Shown: positions 26,908-35,634 of the stretch, one piece after another
How the letters are laid out: each line of letters begins with the position of its first letter
Numbering within the stretch: position 1 is the stretch's first letter
Source of the DNA: Treponema vincentii F0403
Lineage (GTDB): Bacteria; Spirochaetota; Spirochaetia; Treponematales; Treponemataceae
Assembly: GCF_000412995.1 (NCBI RefSeq)
Contig: NZ_KE332512.1
Coordinates: 1,628,694 to 1,692,693, forward strand
Direction of reading: 5' to 3'
DNA length: 64,000 bases
Made by a program: the position numbers and the translations under genes
Notes under the pieces: model-generated
What the model was told of the DNA's origin: nothing
The model's input: the letters and a program-made list of their open reading frames with translations, nothing else
The model's database searches: none

Positions 26908-27681
26908 ATGAACGGAATTTATTTTAGCGGAACGGGCAATACAAAATACTGCATGGAAGTATTGACAAAAACGACCGGCGGCAAAGCTGTCAGCATAGAA
27001 GCAACTGAAGCGCTTGATGTTTTACGCATATCGGATGAAATTGCGCTCGGGTACCCTGTTTATTTTAGCGACATTCCGCGTATTGTAAAAACATTTATTT
27101 TAGAACATGCCGATATGTTTTGCGGAAAGCGCGTTTTTGTTATTGCGACAATGGGACTTTTCAGCGGAGACGGAGCAGGACTTGCGGCTCGGCTGCTTCG
27201 AAAATGCGGAGCTTCCGTTACGGGAGGCCTACACATACGCATGCCGGACTGCATTGCCGATGTAAAACTGTTGAAAAAAAAGCCCAATGAAAATATCGCG
27301 CTCATATCGGCGGCGAAAAAAAAGATTGTACAAACGGCGGAAGGTATAAAACAAGGAATATATCCGAAAGACGGTTTATCATTTTTACACAGAATTGTAG
27401 GTTTGTTCGGACAACGTCTGTGGTTTAAACAGCATGCCAAAAAACTGAGCGAACGGCTCAATATCCGAACGGAACGCTGCATCGGCTGCGGAACATGCGC
27501 GGCAAATTGCCCTTCAAAATCATTGCATATCAAAAACAAAAAAGCCGTGTTTTATCCCGGAAACTGCACGATATGTTACCGCTGTATAAACAATTGTCCC
27601 ACAAAGGCGATCACGCTTATAGGTACGGACGTATTTGAACAGTGCCTCTTTAAAAACTATGTAAAGGAAGGAACAATATGA
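26908..27681 (+). CDS. EFR1-type flavodoxin-ferredoxin fusion protein
   Basis: A 257-residue redox protein. Residues 1-150 form a flavodoxin-like domain: YFSGTGNTKYC is the FMN phosphate loop, and FVIATMGLFSGDGAG is a later FMN-site strand-loop. After a linker come two 4Fe-4S clusters: CIGCGTCAANCP and CTICYRCINNCP. This is the EFRO/EFR1 domain order of anaerobes. It could transfer electrons to an unknown partner. It lies inside the TetR operon, overlapping the DUF2141 gene by four bases (ATGA). No reductase gene is nearby. Confidence 0.9.
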   Translation: MNGIYFSGTGNTKYCMEVLTKTTGGKAVSIEATEALDVLRISDEIALGYPVYFSDIPRIVKTFILEHADMFCGKRVFVIATMGLFSGDGAGLAARLLRKCGASVTGGLHIRMPDCIADVKLLKKKPNENIALISAAKKKIVQTAEGIKQGIYPKDGLSFLHRIVGLFGQRLWFKQHAKKLSERLNIRTERCIGCGTCAANCPSKSLHIKNKKAVFYPGNCTICYRCINNCPTKAITLIGTDVFEQCLFKNYVKEGTI

Positions 27682-28112
27682 AAAAAATATTTACCGTATT
27701 TTTTTGTATGACGCTTCTCGGTTTGGTGTATTCCCAAACGACGCAGAACGAAGCGCTTCATGATGTAGAAATCGTTATAACCGGCATAAAAGAAAATTCC
27801 GGAACGATTGTTATCAGTATTCATAATTCGGCTGAAAGTTTTAATAAACGGCTTCCATATCGAACTGTCAAACTAGCGGCAAATGGAGAAAAAGCAGTTT
27901 ATCATATACCGCTGGAATCCGGTGATTATGCTTTTTGCGTTTACCATGATGTCAACGACGACGGAAAATTAAACACAAATGCAATAGGTATACCGAAAGA
28001 GCCGTTCGGCTTCAGTAATTATGACGGAAAAGGTTTCCCCGGAAATTTCAAAAAACACAAAGTTTTTATAGGAGATGCAATGACAATAAACATTCCTTTG
28101 GTTACGTTTTAA
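27678..28112 (+). CDS. Exported DUF2141 protein
   Basis: A 144-residue protein with a cleavable signal (MKKIFTVFFCMTLLGLVYSQ) and a single beta-sandwich domain of the DUF2141 family: GTIVISIHNSAESF, YAFCVYHDVNDDGKLNTNAI and GIPKEPFGFSNY. The DVNDDGKLN stretch resembles a calcium-binding loop. Function is unknown. It is translationally coupled to the EFR1 gene and is the last gene of the TetR-controlled operon. Confidence 0.85.
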   Translation: MKKIFTVFFCMTLLGLVYSQTTQNEALHDVEIVITGIKENSGTIVISIHNSAESFNKRLPYRTVKLAANGEKAVYHIPLESGDYAFCVYHDVNDDGKLNTNAIGIPKEPFGFSNYDGKGFPGNFKKHKVFIGDAMTINIPLVTF

Positions 28113-28218
28113 TGTAAGGAGCTGCCTTTGGAACTGCATTGCATTGTTCGAGGGGCTTATTGTATACTATCGCTATTATTGTTGAAACTTTTTTATTGGC
28201 TTTTATGGAGGTTGTTAC

Positions 28219-28917
28219 ATGAAAAAACTTGCTGTTTTATTGCTACCGATGTTGGCGTTAGTCTTTGCAGGATGCGGAAAACGAACAGCAATGTTTATTA
28301 TTGACAATCAATCTGACTGGAGAGTTGTTGTATCTATCACAAATGTGAAAGAAGTAGGTAAAAAAGTTGATAAATCATTTTATACAATATTGAAGCGTAA
28401 CGATCCGTATAGTAATTCAGCGCAGTCAAACAGAGCTGTTTTTGAAGTTTATAAGGGGAGTACATGCGAATTAATCAGTGTAAATGGCGCTAAAATAAAA
28501 ACACAGACGAGCGATATGCTTATTCTTGAGAATAGCTCTCCTATGAACGTGTTAGTTGTAAATGAAACCGGCAAAAATATCCTTCTTAAAAACGATGCTT
28601 GTATACGAAATAATTTAGAAGACTATTTTTATTGCGGAGATACTGTAACGTGGGATAATAGAAAATTACCGTGCTATTATTACGTTCCATTATTTACCAC
28701 AAAATCAATAGCTGCTCACAATACAATCACAGATCCCGTTTCTATTCAGTTCTTTGCATGGCAATTATCCCAGATAATCGATACGTCCGATCAAAAAATA
28801 TCGGATGCTATTAATCATCTTGCCGCGGAAACTATTAAAATAACCGATAATTGGAAACCGATAACAACTCATTGGAAAAAAGAGGGAAACAATTTATATC
28901 TCTTTTTAACTAACTGA
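28219..28917 (+). CDS. Lipoprotein of unknown function
   Basis: A 232-residue protein with a lipoprotein signal ending VFAGC. The rest is beta-rich with few conserved motifs (FIIDNQSDWRVVVSITNVKE, VLVVNETGKNILLKNDACI). I do not recognise a family. GGAGG lies nine bases before ATG 28219. It is separate from the TetR operon (106-base gap). The following 247 bases to efp are AT-rich and hold no gene. Confidence 0.7.
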   Translation: MKKLAVLLLPMLALVFAGCGKRTAMFIIDNQSDWRVVVSITNVKEVGKKVDKSFYTILKRNDPYSNSAQSNRAVFEVYKGSTCELISVNGAKIKTQTSDMLILENSSPMNVLVVNETGKNILLKNDACIRNNLEDYFYCGDTVTWDNRKLPCYYYVPLFTTKSIAAHNTITDPVSIQFFAWQLSQIIDTSDQKISDAINHLAAETIKITDNWKPITTHWKKEGNNLYLFLTN

Positions 28918-29164
28918 TTTTCAAAAATTACACTATTATCTCAATCTTGTATAAGTTTGAAAAAACTGATATGATTTTTTATTCGGTATATTCAAAAAGA
29001 TATTAGTGAAATAAGCTTTGTATATTACAATAAATCATTATATAACAATGATTTACACAATTTACAAACAGTTCGAAAATAGAAAAAACTTTTAAATTAT
29101 CACTTTTTGAACATTTCTTGCACTGAATTTTTGAAATACCAATTTATTCTATATGAGGTGAAAT

Positions 29165-29728
29165 ATGATTAGAGGCGGCGATATTGCAAAAGGAACGGTA
29201 TTATTACACAAGGGTAGTCCGTATTTAGTAGTCGAACGGGAATTTGTCAACCCCGGAAAAGGAGCTGCATTTGCCCGTGTTAAAATGAAGAACTTAAAAG
29301 ACGGGGCTGTTTTAACCCAAACGATCAAAACAGCAGACACCGTAGAAGACGCAACAGTAGATACTCACAAGGGACAGTATCAGTATGAAGACGGTCAAAG
29401 CTATCTTTTTATGGATACGGAAAGTTATGATCAGATTGCCGTTCCTTCAGACATCATCAATGATAAAAAATATTACCTGCGGGAAGGGGATGAATATGAA
29501 ATTCTTATTTGGGAAGGTAACCCGATCGATGTAAAAATTCCTGCAAAAATGGTTTTTGAAGTTGCAGAAAGCGAAAACTACGTTAAAGGTGATACCGTAT
29601 CCGGAGCGACAAAACCTATTACAACCGAAACAGGTCTTGTAGTTCGCGTTCCACTCTTTATTAAACAAGGTGAAAAGATATTAGTCAACACCGAATCGAA
29701 TGAGTACCAAGAACGCATTAATTCGTAA
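29165..29728 (+). CDS. efp: Translation elongation factor P
   Basis: Relieves ribosome stalling at polyproline. The 187-residue protein has the KOW-like N-domain with the loop VNPGKGAAFARV; the Lys in PGKG is the residue that is modified or contacts the CCA end. Two OB domains follow (DGQSYLFMDTESYDQIAVP, then TKPITTETGLVVRVPLFIKQGEKI with the C-terminal signature). TGAGGTG lies before ATG 29165. A strong terminator follows. EpmA/EpmB or other modifying genes are not in the window, so the modification state is unknown. Confidence 0.96.
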   Translation: MIRGGDIAKGTVLLHKGSPYLVVEREFVNPGKGAAFARVKMKNLKDGAVLTQTIKTADTVEDATVDTHKGQYQYEDGQSYLFMDTESYDQIAVPSDIINDKKYYLREGDEYEILIWEGNPIDVKIPAKMVFEVAESENYVKGDTVSGATKPITTETGLVVRVPLFIKQGEKILVNTESNEYQERINS

Positions 29729-29752
29729 TTTAAACCTATTAAAGCACAGTAC

Positions 29753-29787
29753 GACGCTTTCCGATGGTTTGGAAAGCGTCTTTTTTT
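29753..29787 (+). terminator. Rho-independent terminator after efp
   Basis: GACGCTTTCC (29753-29762) pairs perfectly with GGAAAGCGTC (29771-29780), eight-base loop, followed by seven Ts. Confidence 0.9.
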
Positions 29788-29806
29788 ATTTACCAAAATG
29801 AAACGA

Positions 29807-29828
29807 AAATGTTTCACGTGAAACATTT
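29807..29828. other. parS-type ParB-binding site
   Basis: TGTTTCACGTGAAACA at 29810-29825 is a perfect match to the bacterial parS consensus TGTTNCACGTGAAACA; the palindrome extends without mismatch to 22 bp. Chromosomal parS sites cluster near oriC and load ParB for segregation. parA and parB are not in the window. Confidence 0.88.
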
Positions 29829-29850
29829 GAGAAAATTTGAAAAAAGTCAG

Positions 29851-30138
29851 CTATTTATATAGTTTTAATTCTTTCATTACCTTTGCCATATTTATAAAAT
29901 CACTATCATTATGCAGCAAATACAAATTATTCTCTATTGCGGTTTCTGCTATCAAAAGGTTTATCGTGCTTCTAATTGTAATACCATTTTGTCTACACTT
30001 AATATTTATCAGTGCAGCTTGTTCATAAGATTCTTTATCGTATTTTAAATGATATAAAGGAATTGTTTCAAAGTAATACATACATTTTATTTTGTCAAAA
30101 TTATGGGACAATATTTTCTTCCTAATTTCAACAGCCAA
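29851..30138 (-). pseudogene. Truncated PIN-domain (VapC-like) toxin remnant
   Basis: The C-terminal two thirds of a VapC: EVRKK-like helix region, then NGITIRSTINLLIAETAIEN and LLHNDSDFINMAKVM, which carry the later acidic residues of the PIN fold. The N-terminal part with the first catalytic Asp (normally in a DTS or DTN motif) is missing. No ATG with a ribosome site opens the frame (it begins with TTG near 30138), and no antitoxin gene adjoins. It is best read as a decayed toxin gene between parS and the following membrane-protein gene. Confidence 0.7.
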
Positions 30139-30235
30139 CTATCTATATTGACTAGCAACAAAGCTTAAAATATAATAAAGATCATCGAGTATCTAGGATT
30201 TTTTAGCCTAATTATATCGATACTAAGGAGGATGT

Positions 30236-30838
30236 ATGAAAAAACTGCTTTTTATAAGTATGTTTGCACTTTTAGTAAGTTCCCTAACCTTTGCCGCTGC
30301 AAAAAGTACTAGCAGCAGTGGGAACGGAAACGGCGGAAAAGACAAAATCGGCGGGTATATCGGTTCTCCGTTTGGCTTATCCTATTCACATGAATTTAAT
30401 GATTTAGTCGAATTTGATTTAGTTGCTGGTTACGGCGGTATTTGGGGTTACCATAGACTTGATGTCCAACTTGGTGCACTTTTTACCGTATTTGATCCGG
30501 TATTATCCGGACTTGGGGATCAACACTGTCCGTTATCACTCGGTCCGGTACTTGGAGGTAGTTTTACCTTTGTAAAATATGCCAACGAAACCCTTTTAGG
30601 CGGAGCAATATCTTTAATGGTGCCGATCCGATGGGAAATAAACTTTGGAAATATACCTGATTTTAATCTTTTTATAGATGTTGCGCCGGTCGGAGTTGCT
30701 ATAAATTTCGTGCCGTCTAAAGTTACTGATTCTGTCACACCATCAGGTGTCACATATAAAAACGAAATTCATACAGTCTGGAGTTATACCGGCCGCTTTG
30801 GTGTCGGACTCCGCTACCGTATTCCTAATAAAAAATAA
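30236..30838 (+). CDS. Exported beta-barrel-like protein (DUF3996-like)
   Basis: A 200-residue protein with a cleavable signal (MKKLLFISMFALLVSSLTFA), a Ser/Gly/Asn linker and then alternating amphipathic strands ending in GRFGVGLRYRIPNKK. Many aromatic and Gly residues and the final RYRIP strand suggest an outer-membrane eight-strand barrel, as in spirochetal DUF3996 proteins. AAGGAGGATGT immediately precedes ATG 30236. A perfect 12-bp hairpin follows. The assignment to DUF3996 is from general resemblance only. Confidence 0.65.
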   Translation: MKKLLFISMFALLVSSLTFAAAKSTSSSGNGNGGKDKIGGYIGSPFGLSYSHEFNDLVEFDLVAGYGGIWGYHRLDVQLGALFTVFDPVLSGLGDQHCPLSLGPVLGGSFTFVKYANETLLGGAISLMVPIRWEINFGNIPDFNLFIDVAPVGVAINFVPSKVTDSVTPSGVTYKNEIHTVWSYTGRFGVGLRYRIPNKK

Positions 30839-30851
30839 AAACACAATTACA

Positions 30852-30888
30852 AAACAGCCGTTAGTTTTAAGAAAATTAACGGCTGTTT
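30852..30888 (+). terminator. Hairpin terminator after the barrel-like gene
   Basis: AAACAGCCGTTA (30852-30863) and TAACGGCTGTTT (30877-30888) form a perfect 12-bp stem with a 13-base loop; the following bases are T-rich but interrupted. Confidence 0.7.
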
Positions 30889-31009
30889 GCTCGTTTAGCC
30901 TTCAAGTGTTGCTTGATGGGAACCTTCGGCAAAACGATACCACGCTCTTTTACTGGAAAATCAATATCTTGACTTACCATACCAATAAGTGATATTATCT
31001 TAAAAGTTT

Positions 31010-31081
31010 GCGGATGTCGTATAACGGCTATTACCCGAGCTTCCCAAGCTCGTGACGGGGGTTCGACTCCCCTCATCCGCT
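31010..31081 (+). tRNA. tRNA-Gly (anticodon CCC)
   Basis: The cloverleaf is complete: acceptor GCGGATG/CATCCGC with discriminator T, anticodon arm CGAGC-TTCCCAA-GCTCG, T arm GGGGG-TTCGACT-CCCCT. The 3' CCA is not encoded. It lies 28 bases past the 3' end of the convergent DUF721 gene. Confidence 0.95.
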
Positions 31082-31109
31082 TATTACCGATTTGCTGATA
31101 TTCCTTCTT

Positions 31110-31604
31110 TTAACGGTTTCGTTCAATAATAGATTTTTTTAATTTCTCAAAAGCGTCTTGTATTTCAGGCGGTAATTCATTTTTTGTCGCATCGGAATTT
31201 TTAGTTTTTATCGGCGGTTCTTGTTGCATCGGTACCGTATTAGTCTTATCATTTGGCCGACTATGAATTTCAGTGGTATTATTTCTCGTATGCTGAAAAT
31301 CCGTATGATGTGATGAAACAATAACCGAAATATTTTCAACGCCTAACTGAGGATATTTTTTTTGAAAATTCCGTATGATGTATCGCTTATTTAATAAAAT
31401 TTGCTGGCTCCATCCCGAATGGTCGACTTCGATGATGGCGGTTTGATGCCTAATATCGATCAATTTTGAATGACCGGCTTGTTTTTCGCCGACAATGGAT
31501 GCCCACGATGCATACACTTCCAATACTTGTGACTGTTCAAAAAGTCCTACTTTATTCAAATAGGCAGTTATCAATTCCGCAAGTTTTTTTATATCACTCC
31601 GCAC
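31110..31604 (-). CDS. DUF721/DciA-like protein
   Basis: A 164-residue protein of the DUF721 family, to which the helicase-associated DciA belongs. The N-terminal domain shows VYASWASIVGEKQAGHSKLI and VDHSGWSQQILLNKRYIIRN. The C-terminal half is a low-complexity, polar tail. The start is GTG 31604, with GAGGG eight bases upstream; longer upstream frame lies inside recF. It overlaps the recF stop by 11 bases. The dnaN-recF-DUF721 order is the same as at the T. pallidum origin, supporting a replication role. Whether it loads helicase here is inference. Confidence 0.85.
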   Translation of the reverse strand: MRSDIKKLAELITAYLNKVGLFEQSQVLEVYASWASIVGEKQAGHSKLIDIRHQTAIIEVDHSGWSQQILLNKRYIIRNFQKKYPQLGVENISVIVSSHHTDFQHTRNNTTEIHSRPNDKTNTVPMQQEPPIKTKNSDATKNELPPEIQDAFEKLKKSIIERNR

Positions 31605-32670
31605 GGAAATTACCCTCAGAAACGATATATACAAGGCTTTTTTCACGTATGTAGTTTTGATACGGCTCGCCCGGAAGGAAGGTACAGATAAGCTGATCAT
31701 ATTGCGGTAAGTGCTCGGTAAAGTTTTTCCGCTTTTCGGGATCAAGTTCCAAAAGAACGTCATCCATAAGCAATACCGGCAAACGTTTTGTGGTTTCCGT
31801 GTAAAAATATGCCTGCGCCGCTCTTAGTACAAGAGAAAGCAAGCGCTGCTGTCCCATCGAAGCAGTCTGCACGAACGGTTTTTTGTTACGAACAAACCGG
31901 ATTTTATCGCGATGAGGACCTGACATACTGGTATTCATTGTAAAATCAAGTTGCCGCTTTTCTATTAACGAAATCAATACTTCATCAAAATTCGCAGATT
32001 TCCATGAAGGGCTGTAATCGATCATCACGAAATCGATGCCGCCGATGTTTTCATATAACGAAGAAAAAATGTTATTAAATGATTCAATAAGCGCTCGGCG
32101 CCGTTCCATAATTTGCAGCCCTATCGGAATAAGCTGTGCGTCGATAACATCTAAGATTTCACTTTTTTTTTCTTTTAATACAAGATTCCGCGATTTTAGC
32201 AATTTTGTAAAATTACGTAGAATATCGATATACGAAGAATCATAAAGAGAGAGCGATTGATCGATAAAAAAACGGCGCCGCTCCGGTGAGCCTGTTGCAA
32301 AGTCAAGGTCATCATGGCAAAAGAGAATACAAGGAATAGTGGAAATAAAGTCTTTCCGGTCGTGTATCTTCTTTAAGTTTTTTTCTATGATTTTTTTTTT
32401 ATCTTTTGAAATAATTGATATGTTGTGGCTCCGCTCTTCATTTTCTTTAAATAAGACACGGATACTATATTCATTCGTGTTTTTTTTATATATTTCAGCT
32501 TCATTTCGGGTTCTAAAAGAATTGCCGTAAGAGGCAAGGTACAACGCCTCTAGAAGATTTGTTTTACCTTGCCCATTTTGACCGACTAAAAAAACTTCGG
32601 GAGCGGAAAGATCGATCGCCTTGTTTTCAAGATTCCTGAAGTTATAAGGTGAAATCGATAAAAACGGCAC
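31594..32670 (-). CDS. recF: DNA replication and repair protein RecF
   Basis: An SMC-like ATPase that helps load RecA at single-strand gaps. The 358-residue protein has Walker A GQNGQGKTNLLEALYL near residue 31, the signature stretch GQQRLLSLVLRAAQA and Walker B LLMDDVLLELDPEKR. FCHDDLDFATGSPERRRFFID is the RecF-specific segment. The start is GTG 32670, five bases after dnaN stops, with GGAG eight bases upstream inside dnaN. It overlaps the DUF721 gene at its 3' end, so the three form one operon. Confidence 0.95.
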   Translation of the reverse strand: MPFLSISPYNFRNLENKAIDLSAPEVFLVGQNGQGKTNLLEALYLASYGNSFRTRNEAEIYKKNTNEYSIRVLFKENEERSHNISIISKDKKKIIEKNLKKIHDRKDFISTIPCILFCHDDLDFATGSPERRRFFIDQSLSLYDSSYIDILRNFTKLLKSRNLVLKEKKSEILDVIDAQLIPIGLQIMERRRALIESFNNIFSSLYENIGGIDFVMIDYSPSWKSANFDEVLISLIEKRQLDFTMNTSMSGPHRDKIRFVRNKKPFVQTASMGQQRLLSLVLRAAQAYFYTETTKRLPVLLMDDVLLELDPEKRKNFTEHLPQYDQLICTFLPGEPYQNYIREKSLVYIVSEGNFRAE

Positions 32671-32675
32671 GAATA

Positions 32676-33779
32676 CTACTCCATCTGCATCGGCATAATG
32701 ATATGGAAGAAATGAGTGTCCGTTTCCGGCCGTAATGTAATGGCACGCATCGGATCGGTAAATTCTATTCGGATATTTTCGGAACCGAGCACTTTGAGCG
32801 GTTCTTCAAGATACATATAGTTTAATGCAATCGTTATTTCTTCACCTTCGTATTTGCAAGGAATTTCTTCGTTTGCCGTTCCAAGTTCATTTTCATTTGA
32901 CGTAATGGAAAGCGTACCGTCGGAGATTTTTAAGAATATCCGCTTTGATTTTTGTTCTACGAGCAAGGCAACTCTCTTTAAGGCCTGCAGGAAATCATCG
33001 CATTGAGCTTCAAAATGATGCGCTTGAGATTCGGGAATAACCCGTTCATAGTTCGGGAATTGACCGTCGATTAAAACGGAAGAAAAGTTGTAAGCGTTAA
33101 AGCGGAAAAATATGTTTTTCTCACTTATACCGATGGAGATCATTCCTTCTTCCGACGATCGCCGTTGCACGATAGAAAGAATTTTTGGAGGGATGATACT
33201 TCCTTTAAAGTCGGGTAAGGCAATACCGAAATCATGTTGAATAAAGGCCAATCTTCTGCCGTCTGTAGCAGCAAAAATAAGGTTGTTCTCTTTCTTTTCC
33301 ATATATACGCCGTTCATAAAATAGCGGGTTTCGTCATCGGAAACGGCAAAAATCGTTTGAGTGATCATCTCTTTAAAGTCTTTTGCAGGAACTTCAAAGA
33401 ACTGAACGTTTGAAGAATCGGTAAACGGAGGAAAGTCGTTATCTGATATGGTTTTAAGAGAGAATTTTGCTTTTTTACTGATGGAACGGATAATAAGTTT
33501 TTGATCTTTTTGTTCCGCTTCTATTTCTCCTGAAGGCATTGAAGCGATAATGCTGGTAAATTTATCGCAGAAAACGGTTGTTGCACCTTCTTCGGCAACA
33601 TCGACGGGAATTTTTGTTTCAAAGGCTACTTTTATATCCGTTGCACGGATTGTTAAACTACCTTCTTTTGCTATGAGCAAGACATTGGATAAAATGGATA
33701 TTGCAGTTTTATTTGAAATAATTTCTTGGGCGATAGCCATTTCTTTAAGTAAAACTTCTTTAGTAAAAGTAAATTTCAT
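32676..33779 (-). CDS. dnaN: DNA polymerase III beta sliding clamp
   Basis: The ring-shaped processivity clamp, 367 residues, three repeated clamp domains. MKFTFTKEVLLKEMAIAQ opens the first; YFMNGVYMEKKENNLIFAATDGRRLAF is the classical middle signature; the C-terminus ends PMQME instead of the more common PMRL. The gene starts the dnaN-recF-DUF721 operon. GGAG lies upstream of ATG 33779. Instead of dnaA, the upstream neighbour is a divergent neuB-like gene, so dnaA has moved or the order has changed. Confidence 0.96.
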   Translation of the reverse strand: MKFTFTKEVLLKEMAIAQEIISNKTAISILSNVLLIAKEGSLTIRATDIKVAFETKIPVDVAEEGATTVFCDKFTSIIASMPSGEIEAEQKDQKLIIRSISKKAKFSLKTISDNDFPPFTDSSNVQFFEVPAKDFKEMITQTIFAVSDDETRYFMNGVYMEKKENNLIFAATDGRRLAFIQHDFGIALPDFKGSIIPPKILSIVQRRSSEEGMISIGISEKNIFFRFNAYNFSSVLIDGQFPNYERVIPESQAHHFEAQCDDFLQALKRVALLVEQKSKRIFLKISDGTLSITSNENELGTANEEIPCKYEGEEITIALNYMYLEEPLKVLGSENIRIEFTDPMRAITLRPETDTHFFHIIMPMQME

Positions 33780-34066
33780 AGTTTCTCCTAAAAAGAGGTT
33801 AATCTTATTATAATATAAATTTAGTAATAGTAATAGTAGGCACTGTGAATTTCTTAATATTTAGGTTAAAGCCTTGCTTGACCGTTAGTTATCGATTTAA
33901 TAATGATGATTGAATTGTTCACAATTTGTATCATTATACACAGTCGAAAAAAATATGCACAGTAAAAGCTGCGTTATAAACAAGTTGTGCTGCTGTTATG
34001 CAGAGCTTATGAACAGTTTTCGGTAGATATACAGAATTGCAGGTTTTTACTATACTAAGGCTTAGT
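33780..34066. other. dnaN/neuB divergent intergenic region, candidate oriC
   Basis: No gene is seen in these 287 AT-rich bases. TTATACACA (33934-33942) matches the DnaA-box consensus TTATNCACA and TTGTTCACA (33915-33923) is a near match; TTATGAACA occurs again near 34008. Genes point away on both sides, and the nearby parS at 29.8 kb supports an origin-proximal position. TATACT at 34051-34056 is a likely -10 for the neuB-like gene. Confidence 0.45.
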
Positions 34067-35209
34067 ATGATAAAAGCGTTTAGAATCGGAGAAAGAGTTT
34101 TTTCACCCCAAGAGCATGTTTTGATTATTGCGGAAATAGGTACGGGGCATAACGGCAGTTTACAGAAAGCAAAAGAGTTGATTGCCGCTGCAAAAGAAAG
34201 CGGGGCGGATGCGGTTAAATTTCAAATTGTGTATGCTGATGAAATTCTTCACCCCGATACCGGTTTTGTAAATTTACCGACGGGAAGAATTCCGCTTTAT
34301 GAACGCTTTAGAGAGCTCGAGTGCAGTATCGATTTTTACGCTGAACTGGCACAATATGCGCATAAATGCGGGATGCTTTTTTCCGCTTCGGCGTTCGGAC
34401 TCCGTTCCGCCGATGAACTGCGGCAGCTTAATCCGGCTTTTATAAAGATTGCTTCGCCGGAGCTTAATCATTTTCCGCTGCTTGAACATGTCGCTTCGTT
34501 CGGATTGCCTGTTATTCTTTCGTCGGGGGTTTCCATGCTCGGCGATATCGAACGCGTAATCCGTTGTTTGGAAGCGTGCGGGTTGCCGGCCGATATGCGG
34601 GCGTTGCTCCACTGTGTAACGGCATATCCTGCGCCGGAAACCGATTACAATACGGCTGTACTGCAATCCTTGTCGGCGCTGTTTAACAGTCCTGTCGGGA
34701 TTAGCGATCATTCGCTCGATCCGGCTGCCGTTCCGATAGCGGGGTTGCTGTGCGACGCCTGTATTATAGAAAAGCATATTTGTCTTTCCCGCAATGATGC
34801 CGGTCTTGATGATCCCGTTGCGCTGGAACCGGCGCAGTTTTTGCTGATGTCGAGTATAGTGCGGAATTTAACCGGTAAATCCGATGAAAATATTTTTAAT
34901 GCGGCGGAAACGTACGGCTATTCAAAGGATTTTTTGCGGCACATTATAGGCGGCGGCGAAAAGAAACTTGCTGCTGCAGAAAAAGATAATTACGGCAAAA
35001 CAAACCGTTCGCTGCACTATGTAAAAGATTTGCCGAAGGGTACCGTACTAAAAGATAATGATGTTGCCGTTTTACGGACGGAAAAGAATTTAACCGTAGG
35101 AGAATCCCCTGAATATTTACACTACTTTGTCGGGGCGGTTTTGCAAAAAGAAGTTAAGGGAGGAGCAGGCGCCGTGTTTAATGATATTATAGAAAGGAAG
35201 ATACCGTAA
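34067..35209 (+). CDS. NeuB-family sialic-acid-type synthase with SAF domain
   Basis: Condenses phosphoenolpyruvate with an amino sugar to make a nonulosonate. The 380-residue protein has the NeuB barrel: IAEIGTGHNGSLQKAKELI, ADAVKFQIVYADEI, IKIASPELNHFPLL, LHCVTAYPAPETDYN, GISDHSLDP and IEKHICLSRNDAGLDDPVAL. The C-terminal SAF antifreeze-like domain runs from about residue 315 (NRSLHYVKDLPKGTVLKDND). The start is ATG 34067 with AAGG upstream; an earlier TTG lacks support. PseI- and SpsE-type enzymes share these motifs, so the sugar cannot be named. Flagellin or surface glycosylation is plausible. It overlaps the J-domain gene (TAATG). Confidence 0.88.
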   Translation: MIKAFRIGERVFSPQEHVLIIAEIGTGHNGSLQKAKELIAAAKESGADAVKFQIVYADEILHPDTGFVNLPTGRIPLYERFRELECSIDFYAELAQYAHKCGMLFSASAFGLRSADELRQLNPAFIKIASPELNHFPLLEHVASFGLPVILSSGVSMLGDIERVIRCLEACGLPADMRALLHCVTAYPAPETDYNTAVLQSLSALFNSPVGISDHSLDPAAVPIAGLLCDACIIEKHICLSRNDAGLDDPVALEPAQFLLMSSIVRNLTGKSDENIFNAAETYGYSKDFLRHIIGGGEKKLAAAEKDNYGKTNRSLHYVKDLPKGTVLKDNDVAVLRTEKNLTVGESPEYLHYFVGAVLQKEVKGGAGAVFNDIIERKIP

Positions 35210-35634
35210 TGTCGGATTATTATGAAACGCTCGGTAGTTTGCTGCGTGATAGGCTTGGGACTGATGATGATCCTTTTGAGCAAGCTGTAGAAGAACGGCA
35301 GGGGAAATATCGGAGCGCCGGAAATAAAATAGAGAGGCGCGTTCCTAAAAAAAGGACATATAAAGAACCTGAACAAAAAAAGGAGCCAATACGCGTACCT
35401 GTGCCCGATGTTTTAACCGAGGATTTTGCCGTTTTGCAAGTGCTTCCGGGTGTTCCGCTCGATTATTGCAAAAAAGCATGGAAGCACTTATTAAAAAAAT
35501 ATCATCCCGATGTAATTCCCGAAGAATCGGCACGGCAGCAAGCCGCTTCAATTGTCCGAAGAATAAACCGTTCGTATAAACGTATCGAAATATGGTTTTC
35601 GACCGGTGAGGTTCAGGATTATGACAGTTTATGA
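35209..35634 (+). CDS. J-domain protein
   Basis: A 141-residue protein with an acidic/basic N-terminal half and a C-terminal J domain (residues about 72-135). LQVLPGVPLDYCKKAWKHLL is followed by the diagnostic HPD in KKYHPDVIPEES. Such proteins stimulate DnaK; the lack of a Gly/Phe or zinc region means that it is a specialised, type III co-chaperone. It overlaps its neighbours at both ends (TAATG with the neuB-like gene, ATGA with the membrane-protein gene), indicating translational coupling. Confidence 0.88.
   Translation: MSDYYETLGSLLRDRLGTDDDPFEQAVEERQGKYRSAGNKIERRVPKKRTYKEPEQKKEPIRVPVPDVLTEDFAVLQVLPGVPLDYCKKAWKHLLKKYHPDVIPEESARQQAASIVRRINRSYKRIEIWFSTGEVQDYDSL

Noticed and set aside
31605-31763. 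Longer N-terminus for the DUF721 protein
   Set aside because: It overlaps 160 bases of recF; GTG 31604 with GAGGG gives the normal DUF721 start.
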